Shown here: in pieces, positions 15,701 to 23,250 of the stretch
Layout: every line of letters starts with the position of its first letter
How positions within the stretch are numbered: position 1 is the stretch's first letter
NCBI GenBank assembly: GCA_023417475.1
Contig: JAEZFP010000003.1
Span: forward strand, 1-23,743
Source of the DNA: Bacillota bacterium
GTDB taxonomy: Bacteria > Bacillota > UBA4882 > UBA8346
Direction: 5' to 3'
Length of the DNA stretch: 23,743 nt
Made by a program: the position numbers and the translations under genes
Notes under the pieces: model-generated
Told to the model about the DNA's origin: nothing
The model's database searches: none
The model's input: the letters and a program-made list of their open reading frames with translations, nothing else

Positions 15701-16674
15701 TTATTTATCCCTATTTCATATAATTTTAATCTAGCATTTGATTCTGAAGTTAAAAATATCTCATGTTGATAATTATAAGAATTAAATACATTTTTACGTA
15801 GTAACTCTCCAATTTCTGCAATTTTACGTAAATTTTTTTCATCATATAATTCAAGATTTGATATAGCAAAAAATTCATTCGTTAATGAATTTGCATAATG
15901 AGAAAGATTGGGGGAAATCCCTATAGATCTTGCTTCTTCACAAAGTTCAATAACTTTTTTCAGTTCTATTTTTTCTAGATCAGTTTTGACAACTTCTTGA
16001 TTCGAAATATCATTTTCAACATAATTACCAGCAAATACTAACTGAAGTCTAACTGAACTTTCTAAAATTAATGCTTGTGTATAATATAACTCATCATTTT
16101 CAAAATATTTTTTAGCTTCTGTAATTAATCGAATGGATTTTTTAAGATTATTAAACTTTTCAATATTTAATTTTGCCATGTTCAATCTTGATGAACTTTC
16201 ATTAAGTAATGAAATTCCATAGTCTTCTTTTTCTTTTTTTAATCCTAATTTACGGGATTGTTTAAAAAGTTCAATGGATTTCTTATAATCATTTTCAATA
16301 TCATTACTTAATGTTCCTAAGAATGAGGCACTTGTTCCTTCCATGAGTAAAGTTAAGCCATAATCATGAGAGAATTTTTTTAAATATTTTCTACTACTCT
16401 CAAATAATTTAATTGAAAATTTAATCAAATTGATATTTTTTATGTCAATCCCATAAATTTGTAAATAATTTCCACATTTACGGAAAAAATCCCCATCTTC
16501 TTTAATTATTTCAAAATCACGAATTTGAAGTTCTTCAAAATTTTCGTCTAATATTTTTTGGACAATTTTTTTGGTTTTGGGATTAGATATGATCTTTTTA
16601 TAGTCTATATCATCATAATCGGGATAATTTTTAAGAAATTTTAATAGAATATTTTGGGGATGATCTTCAGTCAT
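12727..16674 (-). CDS. Giant solenoid-CHAT protease (C-terminal caspase-like domain)
   Basis: This 1,315-residue protein is a probable caspase-HetF-associated (CHAT) cysteine protease. The C-terminal domain (about 1060-1315) has the catalytic histidine in IIHIACHGSF (H1193) and the cysteine in LMVLSACDSG (C1233), 40 residues apart as usual, then RFVIASLWKVED. Before it lies a canonical TPR segment (AYTNLGNLYSSENK, then AFEYAEASKGREFLELL) and a helical coiled region (about 930-985). The first 800 residues form a regular solenoid of about 58-residue units with the consensus Y..SLLxExxSRxxLAxxGI, then NLxKSIxLF, then ARxxGLKK. The ATG has GGAG 5 bases upstream. It follows a nucleotide-cyclase-like gene by 72 bp. 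TPR-CHAT proteases are known effectors in CRISPR type III-E and gasdermin systems; here the solenoid would be the sensor. The target is unknown. Confidence 0.9.
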   Translation of the reverse strand: MTEDHPQNILLKFLKNYPDYDDIDYKKIISNPKTKKIVQKILDENFEELQIRDFEIIKEDGDFFRKCGNYLQIYGIDIKNINLIKFSIKLFESSRKYLKKFSHDYGLTLLMEGTSASFLGTLSNDIENDYKKSIELFKQSRKLGLKKEKEDYGISLLNESSSRLNMAKLNIEKFNNLKKSIRLITEAKKYFENDELYYTQALILESSVRLQLVFAGNYVENDISNQEVVKTDLEKIELKKVIELCEEARSIGISPNLSHYANSLTNEFFAISNLELYDEKNLRKIAEIGELLRKNVFNSYNYQHEIFLTSESNARLKLYEIGINKTENLNKAIIVLEILNDVIDKKNPHYKLNLSREIQFREKISNKNSNEKNLKRLILLYERLSELLNKKSSEYLHLKENECTIVNRLISIHPSNENLINAISFYKKARKEILKPGSKIYISSLNGESIALQKLVELGYSTIEESNKNLKDSIELCQKIRNYEKSKKTPQYLISFLEEGSSRSKLALFGTNPIDELKKAICLFELARFGFKKNNNSYGYALSLMDESITRMELAKLKIDPVNNLQKSIKFSKRARREGLKKGSEYYISTMINQSAATMELAKYGNIGDEIDALENISRLFSDSRMDFKKGSKEYAYSLIEEGKVITNLTEFGIGSTEELMNVRDNYIKARSIIGIKTPEYVTSLVEEGITLQIIAEKQQDIFDIIGSLNQSISLFQESRELGLLENTPYYASSLIYEGISRVKLASKGIQKKQNLISAVQIYKKAKNEEIVRNASVTNEKINYGRILLIEGETRFKLVKLNINKEHNSIETKSLYLEAITILKKSNDRIGLIKAYTNLGNLYSSENKIKLAYINLKKAIKLIEDTRSSIKIPEIRKEYFGAFIQAYNAIIFICIALGKNKEAFEYAEASKGREFLELLSNDKMEIKGDPILLEEYKAISDQIDKIDHTINELELEYNQNEEIDYDYAIDINSRISTLIEKQKKVLYEIKRNNPEYYSINPLNPIDIEDICLKGKTLIEYVLGDKLAIFVLNKDNLIVKEVEISFDEVFDQFILFRKIIENGTDLTEAKNILKYFYEILIEPVKENLNEEIIIITDKILSAIPFQALKGDKYLIEEYKISFAQSAASLKYINPGTGSGSLIIGNPTSDLPESEIEAIEIAKILGTKAIIKDDAKKSVFLQGIPNKKIIHIACHGSFNLMNPSLSNLKLSDGYIRIMDLMELNINSDLMVLSACDSGLSDINYTNEFEGLIRSIQLGGSRFVIASLWKVEDKSTKELFLKFYYGTGNAIERLRNAELDLMKQYDFDKWSAFQIYGI

Positions 16675-16746
16675 AAAACTCCTTCAATTTTGATGATTTG
16701 TAATATTTTTATGGATTCTAGATAATCAATCAAGACTATTGTACTA

Positions 16747-17448
16747 TTAATCTCTCCAAAAATTACTTTGATTTCTCGTATTCTTTTTTAATAATCTTTT
16801 AATTTCACGATAACGATATCGAGAATCATAAGCTTTTTTATAATCTTTTTCAAATGTTTCAACATCGTCTTGATGATCTAACATCCAATAAAAATAATGA
16901 TAGCTTTTTGTACGTGTTTTTAACAATTTGAATAACTCGTAAGAATCCGTATTATTTAGTAATTCTTGTTTTATGTTGTCCGGCAATTTTCTTCGGATAA
17001 TTCGACATTCTCCCGGATTTAACTTTGGTTTTTCTTTTATACTATCCATGTAAGCCTTTATGTAAGCTTTACCATATACTGGATTTTTTAAAATACCGTC
17101 ATAATCATCCATGTTTGTATATATGAATTCATCATATGCTATAGAAGTGGTTAGTAAACAATTTTCATTTAGCATTTCCAGATTTAATTTTTTAATTACT
17201 TTTAATAAGGAATTTAAACTACTACTACTTGGTGTTGAATTTCTTATAAATAAAATACCACTATCTGAAATAAATAAACCTTCTACAGGCGGATTATTTT
17301 CTCTTATAAAATGATAACCATAGTTATAAAGATTCCTTAATGCTTCTATTCCAAGATTTCTGTTCATTAAATTTTTAAATCCAGAAATATCAATAAAAGC
17401 AACAAACGTATTTCCATTAAAGGGTCTTATAGGCATATTTATTACCAT
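16747..17448 (-). CDS. Class III nucleotide-cyclase-like protein
   Basis: This 233-residue protein has the layout of a class III adenylate/guanylate cyclase domain: a first strand FVAFIDISGFKNLM with metal-binding D20, a hairpin GLFISDSGILFI with the second metal aspartate D62, TTSIAYDEFIY where family members have the second core strand (RxGIaxGe), and NPVYGKAYIKAY in the position of the GxxVNxAaR helix. The Asn/Arg pair usual in that helix is not evident, so the enzyme may use an altered mechanism or be a binding-only form. The last 80 residues are helical and basic. Pycsar antiviral systems use class III cyclases of this size beside an effector gene, and the next gene here, 72 bp downstream on the same strand, is a CHAT protease. 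No clear ribosome site precedes the ATG at 17448; ATG 17436 is an alternative start. Confidence 0.68.
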   Translation of the reverse strand: MVINMPIRPFNGNTFVAFIDISGFKNLMNRNLGIEALRNLYNYGYHFIRENNPPVEGLFISDSGILFIRNSTPSSSSLNSLLKVIKKLNLEMLNENCLLTTSIAYDEFIYTNMDDYDGILKNPVYGKAYIKAYMDSIKEKPKLNPGECRIIRRKLPDNIKQELLNNTDSYELFKLLKTRTKSYHYFYWMLDHQDDVETFEKDYKKAYDSRYRYREIKRLLKKNTRNQSNFWRD

Positions 17449-18003
17449 ACTTAATTTTTATCATGTTTAAGAGATAATTATCTTGACAAAGTTTAAAACT
17501 TATCATTTAATAAAATTGATGGGATATATCTTAATCTTTGTTCTAAAAAAATATTTCTATATTATTAAACTCATTATAGCTTTAGTTTATTTATTATTAA
17601 ATATTTAATATAACAAAGTAACTATAATTTCAATTTACCAAGAGAATATTCATATAATGACATGCCAATATACTAAACTATACCATTAAACTCTTCTGTA
17701 ACCAAATGGGATTTTTCATTAATAGCGCCATGGTAATTTTTGGATTTATCATGTGAATTGTTGGGTATATGATAATTAATATATAAAAAGAACTTGAAAA
17801 AAATAACCTAAACCCATAAGTTATAATGGAAAATAAAGGATAATAAATGTAAATTAATATGTTGTACAATGACTACAAGTTATTATACAAGAAATTAAAT
17901 GGTATTTAAATACTTTGCCCAAGAAAATCTAAATACGCTCTGTTATCACTTATAGAACATTATATTATACTTATCCATCATCATCTCATTAATTTGAAAA
18001 TAT
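17449..18003. other. AT-rich gap of 555 bp between the two CHAT loci
   Basis: No convincing gene was found. The stretch near 17678-17869 can be read as a 63-residue hydrophobic peptide on the - strand, but it has no ribosome site and looks like AT-rich noise. Two short palindromes lie at the right position to be operators of the cyclase operon: AGATAATTATCT (17472-17483, perfect) and AAGTTTaAAACTT (17489-17501). The gap probably holds the promoter of the cyclase plus TPR-CHAT pair and the end of the CHAT-NB-ARC transcript. Confidence 0.5.
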
Positions 18004-21000
18004 TTAACAGAAAAGCAAATCAATTTTCTTAGGAATTTCATCTATTTGTTGTACTATCAATGGTAATTTGTTGGAAATGCGTTGTGGAAGTGTTCCAACA
18101 CATTTATCATCAGTTAAAAAATATTTTAAAAATCCTATAATAAAACCAGGGATAGCAACTCCTTCTTTCTTTGATAAGGCAATTAATTCATTTTCTATTT
18201 CATCCATTATGTATTCTATAGAATCATCCTTAGAATCTAATGATTTTATTATTGTTTGTGAGAATACATACGATATATCTTCATATTCTTCAAGAATTAT
18301 GCTTATTTTTCCCAATTTTAATAATTGATATTCTACTAGGTTAGAAAAATTCATTTTCTTACATAGTTCCAAAATTTCCTTTAAACACTCCTTTGCTTCT
18401 TTTAACATTCCTAATTTTTCATAAAGATTGCTTAAAGCACCTAAAGTTACAGAAATTCCAAATAAATCATTTACAGTTCTTTTAATTTCTATACTCTTAT
18501 TGAAACATATTATTGCAATATTATCGTTTTTTAATTCTTCATTTCCTATTCCAATACTATGGTAACATTGAGCTATTAAAAAAGACATTTCATCATTAGT
18601 TTTATCTTGGACTTCGATCAGTTTTTTTGCTTTTTTAAATTGACTAATTGCTTTTTTTGTATGTTTATCATTTCCTTCTTTTATTCCTAAAATTAGGTAA
18701 GCATCAGCACAGCACAATAGAGAATTAATAATCACTATTTCATTATTAGAGACTTTTATTAAACTTTCAACATCATTTATAACTTCTAAAATTTCAGATT
18801 CTTCTTTCTGAAAATTGGCCGAATAGGCTTGTAATTTCTTAGCAAGTGATTGACATTTACCCTCAGGATTATTACTCTCTTTCGCAACATTATATGCTTC
18901 ATCTATTTTTTCTAGTGCTTTTTTTAGCATACCAGTTTGTTGATATAACTCAGCTATATCTAAATATATTTCGCATGTAAATATGTCATCACCAATTTTT
19001 TCAACAGCATTATTTAGCATGTCTATACGTTTTAAAACATCACCCAGAGAAGGCATAGATCGTATAGATAATGGGCGAAGTAGTTGTTGCATACTAGCAG
19101 CAAAATCTCTCCATTCTTTGGCATAATAAAATTGATCAACCATTTGGAAATAATATTTTTTACTTTGATAATATTTTGCAGCATTTATATGGTAATTTTT
19201 TTTATTTGTTAATTTATCATAAACATATTGTTTTATAACTGGGTGTATGCTGAATTTTTTTCTATTAAAATGAATAAAAGAACATCTTATTAATTCATCT
19301 TTTATTATTTCATAATCATCTATATTACTAACAAATTTAATTCCTTCTTCATCGAAATAAGAATCAAAAACAGACAATCTTGTAATCATCTTCTTTTCTA
19401 GCTCATTTAAATCATTATATGACACATCTAATGCCAGTCCAATTCCTTTTAATGGATTAGTCTTTATTTTATTTAAAATAGTGTCTAAAGAATTACTTAA
19501 AAGCATTCGTGCTATTAACGTCAATGCAAGAGGATGACCATCAATTACTTTACAAACCTCTTCAATGGATTGTGTATCGGATTCATTGAATAATACATCC
19601 ATACTTTCAGCTAATTGGCTGAAAAGTTCAATTGACTCTTCTAAATTTAATTTATACAATTGTATCTTTTTCCATTTCAACACAAGAGGATTATTACGTG
19701 CACTTATTATAACTCTACTTGGTCTTGGAATTAACTTGATAAACTCCAAAATCTCCTCGTCATTTTCTACATCCTCAAAGTTATCGAAAACTATTAACAA
19801 TCTCTTTGATTCGAAATTATGGTTTACAATTGATATTAAATTTTCACTATTACAATCAATATTTAAATTAGAACATATCTGAACTATTATATTGTTTAAA
19901 TGTTTTCCTCCTCTTAAATCAATCCAAATGACTTCGTCTGTAAAACGCCATTGTTGTCTAAGAATAAATTGCTTTAAAATAGAAGTTTTTCCGATTCCTC
20001 CCGAACCCCAAAGCACTATGCAATTTGTTTTTGACGATGAAATGGCCTTAGATAGCTTTATCAGTTGTTCAGATCTTCCAACAAAATTGGGTTCATAATA
20101 TTGATTGTTAATAATAGGGCGTGAAGGGACATCAAGAAGTTTATTCATACTATCATCATTATTAATAAAATTTTCATCTGTTAAGTTGGATGAATAGAGA
20201 GTAGGAATAAACCATGAATTGTTTCTATAAATTATTTTTCGTCCTTGCATTACACTATTGATTAAATTATTTTTACTTGATAATGAATTGTAAAATTGCT
20301 CAGCAAATTTTACTGCAGATTCTAAAGTTATAGAAAATTGCATAGCTACCACATTAGGTATACCTGCTTGAATTAGTGCTGTAGAGATACTATTAAAAAT
20401 ATTTTTTTCTATTTTGGAAGATTGACATGCTGTAAGAACTATTAATTTAATTTTTGTATTAGAAAAAATATTAAAAATAATGTCAGAATTTATTAAATCT
20501 AATTCCATATGTTCATTTTCAAATGCTAAATATCCATTTCCACTTTGAAATGTACCATGGCCATCAAAGTGAATTATATGATATTCTTTGTTATCAAGAG
20601 CCTTAACGAGAGAATCGTGAGTGGGAGGATTAAGAAAATCAATTATTACATTATTAATGCATTTCAATGAATATAAACCTTTAACTACTGCTTCACCTTC
20701 AATTAACTTATCTAATTCTGCAACATTCAATGGCCTTGAAATAATAATTAATATTCTCAATGGCAATAATACATCCATTAAATTACTTTCAGCATTTGCT
20801 AGATATCTAACAAGATTTACTTTACCTGAAGCAATTAAAAATCTATTCCCATCATGAAGAAGCTCCCAAGGTAATCCTAAAAGTTCTATTGCATTTTCAC
20901 TAAAGTTTAATTTTATAGTAACAGATTTAACTTTTGATTGAATATTAATCTCGTCATATATTTTTTTTATTTCATCTTTAAATAATAAATCATAAAGTTT

Positions 21001-21192
21001 CTTACCAAATTCCTTTTCAATATCTTTATCATTGAAATTTATTTTTTCTGAATTTTTTAAAAATTCTTTTATATCAGAGTTTAATTTAAAAACCCCATTT
21101 ACATTTCTTTTAGAAAAATTGGCATTTACTGTGAATTCATAATTATCTTGTGTATCAATAAATAAATCCACACTATTAAAAATAGAGTCCAT
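18004..21192 (-). CDS. STAND protein: CHAT protease, NB-ARC NTPase, TPR sensor
   Basis: This 1,062-residue protein has three parts. Residues about 100-340 are a CHAT protease with the catalytic histidine in IIHFDGHGTF (H212) and the cysteine in IVLTACQSS (C256), preceded by LPWELLHDG. Residues about 368-660 are an NB-ARC-type STAND NTPase: FVGR start, Walker A GSGGIGKT (396-403), Walker B LLIVFDNFED (D470), SARNN sensor (497-501), HPLAL (553-557), and a winged-helix region ending IHPVIKQYV. The remaining 400 residues are TPR repeats (AELYQQTGMLKKALEKIDEA and others). In known STAND defence and death proteins ligand binding by the repeats drives ATP-dependent assembly and turns on the N-terminal effector. 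GAGGTG lies 10 bases before the ATG. It is monocistronic. Its likely role is cell-suicide or antiviral defence, and its substrate is unknown. Confidence 0.9.
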   Translation of the reverse strand: MDSIFNSVDLFIDTQDNYEFTVNANFSKRNVNGVFKLNSDIKEFLKNSEKINFNDKDIEKEFGKKLYDLLFKDEIKKIYDEINIQSKVKSVTIKLNFSENAIELLGLPWELLHDGNRFLIASGKVNLVRYLANAESNLMDVLLPLRILIIISRPLNVAELDKLIEGEAVVKGLYSLKCINNVIIDFLNPPTHDSLVKALDNKEYHIIHFDGHGTFQSGNGYLAFENEHMELDLINSDIIFNIFSNTKIKLIVLTACQSSKIEKNIFNSISTALIQAGIPNVVAMQFSITLESAVKFAEQFYNSLSSKNNLINSVMQGRKIIYRNNSWFIPTLYSSNLTDENFINNDDSMNKLLDVPSRPIINNQYYEPNFVGRSEQLIKLSKAISSSKTNCIVLWGSGGIGKTSILKQFILRQQWRFTDEVIWIDLRGGKHLNNIIVQICSNLNIDCNSENLISIVNHNFESKRLLIVFDNFEDVENDEEILEFIKLIPRPSRVIISARNNPLVLKWKKIQLYKLNLEESIELFSQLAESMDVLFNESDTQSIEEVCKVIDGHPLALTLIARMLLSNSLDTILNKIKTNPLKGIGLALDVSYNDLNELEKKMITRLSVFDSYFDEEGIKFVSNIDDYEIIKDELIRCSFIHFNRKKFSIHPVIKQYVYDKLTNKKNYHINAAKYYQSKKYYFQMVDQFYYAKEWRDFAASMQQLLRPLSIRSMPSLGDVLKRIDMLNNAVEKIGDDIFTCEIYLDIAELYQQTGMLKKALEKIDEAYNVAKESNNPEGKCQSLAKKLQAYSANFQKEESEILEVINDVESLIKVSNNEIVIINSLLCCADAYLILGIKEGNDKHTKKAISQFKKAKKLIEVQDKTNDEMSFLIAQCYHSIGIGNEELKNDNIAIICFNKSIEIKRTVNDLFGISVTLGALSNLYEKLGMLKEAKECLKEILELCKKMNFSNLVEYQLLKLGKISIILEEYEDISYVFSQTIIKSLDSKDDSIEYIMDEIENELIALSKKEGVAIPGFIIGFLKYFLTDDKCVGTLPQRISNKLPLIVQQIDEIPKKIDLLFC

Positions 21193-21472
21193 TTAGCCCA
21201 CCTCATTCCATATCAATGATAAACTATCTTAATTAATGCACTATTAATTAGCTATGTAATATTTTATGTTAAGTATGCAAGTATTTCAAATGTTCTCGGT
21301 TTAGTTGATACATTTAACTTTGTTATCCTCTAACTATGCGACAGTGTCAATATATTCCCAATTAGCTTAAATTTATCATCAATCGAATAAATTTTAATTC
21401 AATATTTTAAAAATATATTACTTAGCACACCTTTACTAATGGAGTTTTATAATATAATAAAAATCAATTAAT

Positions 21473-21535
21473 TTAACTATTCAGGATATTAAGATTTTCT
21501 TGCTTTAATCTCTTCCTTAAGTCTAAGCTTGGCAT
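21473..21535 (-). pseudogene. 20-codon frame with good ribosome site, perhaps a truncated gene
   Basis: GGAG lies 4 bases before an ATG that opens MPSLDLRKRLKQENLNILNS, which ends at TAA. It reads like the charged N terminus of a larger protein and sits 43 bases after the membrane gene stop on the same strand. It could be the start of a decayed gene or a genuine micropeptide at the operon end. No family is recognised. Confidence 0.25.
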
Positions 21536-21544
21536 TTCTCCAAA

Positions 21545-21564
21545 TTTATGTCTAAAGACATAAA
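21545..21564. terminator. Inverted repeat after the peptide operon
   Basis: TTTATGTCT and AGACATAAA form a perfect 9-bp inverted repeat with a 2-base centre, starting 13 bases past the membrane gene stop. It could fold as a short hairpin that ends or protects the peptide operon transcript, or serve as a protein binding site. Archaeal termination relies mainly on T-tracts, so the terminator reading is uncertain. Confidence 0.35.
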
Positions 21565-21577
21565 CAACGCATTTAAA

Positions 21578-22282
21578 TCAGATTATGATCATTACTATAA
21601 ATGAAGCTGTTATAAACAGAGTACCAAGTATTATACCATGAAATGTTACATCCATATAATTAATTTTTATAAGGATTATTTGGTCATTAAGTATAATACT
21701 TCTATAGAGATTAATAGCTTCAACTCTCTTGTCCTTAAACATACTAATCTCAAAATATTTTTTATCTAAAGACTTTTTTTTCTCATTAGATAGATCATGA
21801 TTTTTTCCAGAAAATATCTGATCTATATTAATTTTATCCTTAATGAGTACGTTATGATATTTTCTAGGTAATATAGACTGAACTGCCGTAATTCCTGAAA
21901 AAAATAAATATATTAAGCCAATGACCATTAATATCTCTGATGCTTGATTGATGGAGTCAATAAACTTAAAAATTCCTATTAAAAAAGTTATTGATAGCAC
22001 AATGACAAATAAAGAAGATTTTACTTTATCATAAATTATATTATCCCGATCTACTTCCTTTTTACTATAATTTTTAAGAATTTCAATTAATTTATCCAGA
22101 TTTTCATCTTCTTTAATGACATACTCATATTTTTCCATTTTTTTCAATTCTTCTTCAACATATTGTTCACCAAGATATCCACATATGTGTGGAATTAATA
22201 TCCTAAAACGCCAAATAAGGCCTTTTTTGGCATTATCAGCATCACATATCTCATCAAGAATCCATTTTTTTATTTTATGCAT
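21578..22282 (-). CDS. Membrane protein of the ATP-grasp peptide operon
   Basis: This 234-residue protein has a charged, helical N-terminal 90 residues (with the motif GYLGEQYVEEELKKME), two adjacent membrane helices at about 90-135 (SSLFVIVLSITFLIGIF and ILMVIGLIYLFFSGITAV), an exposed charged loop, and a final hydrophobic helix at the C terminus (GIILGTLFITASFIVMIII). Its ATG overlaps the stop of the ATP-grasp gene as TAATG, so it is translationally coupled and surely works with it. It has no ABC transporter or peptidase motif. Possible roles are export of, immunity to, or target of the modified peptide; none is shown. It is not recognised as a known family. Confidence 0.72.
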   Translation of the reverse strand: MHKIKKWILDEICDADNAKKGLIWRFRILIPHICGYLGEQYVEEELKKMEKYEYVIKEDENLDKLIEILKNYSKKEVDRDNIIYDKVKSSLFVIVLSITFLIGIFKFIDSINQASEILMVIGLIYLFFSGITAVQSILPRKYHNVLIKDKINIDQIFSGKNHDLSNEKKKSLDKKYFEISMFKDKRVEAINLYRSIILNDQIILIKINYMDVTFHGIILGTLFITASFIVMIII

Positions 22283-23232
22283 TATTTCCCTTCTAGAAGT
22301 AGCTTTACGATTTCTTTATCAATTTCTAAATCAAGGTGATTAATTAACCACACCCAATCACCTGTTGGATTTATTTCCAGAAAATAATAATTATTATTAT
22401 GAATAATGAGATCTATACCTCCATATTTCAAACCTAAACTTTCTGTAAGTTTAATACACTTTCTTTCAATATTTTTAGGCAATTCAATCTTTTCATATTC
22501 AACATTTTCTTCAAGTCTCCAATCCATACCTATTCCTTGATCATATTTTTTGATAGAAACAGCAAATACTTTATCCCTTATAACTGTTACTCTAACATCT
22601 ACTTTAGGAATCAAAGGTTCTTGTAGTATTACAGGAGCACTAGACATGTCTTCATGTTGTAATTCTTTATTATTGATTATATTAGTGTAAATAAATGCAT
22701 CTTTATTTTCTATATTCAACATCATCGACCCTAAAGTTTTAATCACTATTGTATTTTTTCTTGAAATACTGCTTTTTTCATTTGAATTAGTTATAATAGT
22801 TTCAGGAGTTTTGAAACCCAATTTTTTTGCTTTATACAATTGATAAGGTTTATTTTCAGCACCATACACTTTTTGAGGGTGATTTACCCATAAAACATCT
22901 TCAAAAATAATCAAACTTTGAATAAATGTTGCCCATTGATTATGTGAGAATTGTTGGTCTGGTGATAAATTCCCATTATACTGATCCTTCCAAAAAACTG
23001 GTGCTCTGAAATAAATAGACTTAAGCTTACCTGGATCTATTCTGAATGAAAAATTCGTACCATTTCCATATATTTCTGGAAGGTATGGGTCAATATTAAT
23101 ACTAAAATCAGAAAGTTGATCTATATTCAACCTCAGATACGATGCATTAATTTCGTTTAAATAAAAAGCAATATAATCAGTCGCATAATCGTCTTTAGTT
23201 GAAACAATGAGAATCTCTGGACATATTTCCAT
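22282..23232 (-). CDS. ATP-grasp peptide ligase, graspetide (microviridin MvdC/MvdD-like) type
   Basis: About 316 residues from the ATG at 23232, preferred because GAGGT lies 7 bases ahead; the ATG at 23238 is too close to it. The order of motifs is that of RiPP ATP-grasp macrocyclases: KSIYFRAPVFW (about 73-83, compare YFRRP in the family), WVNHPQKVYGAENKPYQLYK and AKKLGFKTPETIITN (about 115-149), the ATP-binding lysine in TIVIKTLG, VILQEPLIPKVDVRVTVIRD (about 201-220), GMDWRLEE, and the metal-binding GGIDLIIHNNNYYFLEINP and TGDWVWL (about 271-296). These enzymes join acidic side chains to Ser, Thr or Lys of a precursor peptide by ATP-driven ester or amide bonds. Two small peptide genes lie directly upstream and a coupled membrane protein downstream. 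RimK-like modification of another protein is the alternative. Confidence 0.85.
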   Translation of the reverse strand: MEICPEILIVSTKDDYATDYIAFYLNEINASYLRLNIDQLSDFSINIDPYLPEIYGNGTNFSFRIDPGKLKSIYFRAPVFWKDQYNGNLSPDQQFSHNQWATFIQSLIIFEDVLWVNHPQKVYGAENKPYQLYKAKKLGFKTPETIITNSNEKSSISRKNTIVIKTLGSMMLNIENKDAFIYTNIINNKELQHEDMSSAPVILQEPLIPKVDVRVTVIRDKVFAVSIKKYDQGIGMDWRLEENVEYEKIELPKNIERKCIKLTESLGLKYGGIDLIIHNNNYYFLEINPTGDWVWLINHLDLEIDKEIVKLLLEGK

Positions 23233-23250
23233 AGACATTACCTCATTTGA

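Larger units (their letters stand above)
21193..21577. other. Gap of 385 bp between CHAT-NB-ARC and the peptide operon
   Basis: No long gene was found. An inverted repeat, TAATTAAT (21230-21237) and ATTAATTA (21243-21250), lies 38 bases or more before the CHAT-NB-ARC start and could be an operator. A second inverted repeat at 21545-21564 follows the membrane gene. A 20-codon frame with a good ribosome site lies at 21473-21535 on the - strand. Confidence 0.5.

Noticed and set aside
17678..17869. 63-residue hydrophobic frame in the gap between the CHAT loci
   Set aside because: No ribosome site, very low complexity (I, Y, F from AT-rich DNA), and no neighbour spacing to suggest an operon.
18004..21192. 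Calling the CHAT-NB-ARC protein a transcriptional activator of the SARP/MalT type
   Set aside because: The N-terminal domain is a clear CHAT protease with His/Cys and there is no DNA-binding domain at either end.
22282..23232. Calling the ATP-grasp protein RimK or glutathione synthetase
   Set aside because: The WVNHP, KxxQLxxAxxLGFxxPxT and GMDWR pattern and the adjacent small peptide genes fit the graspetide ligases better.
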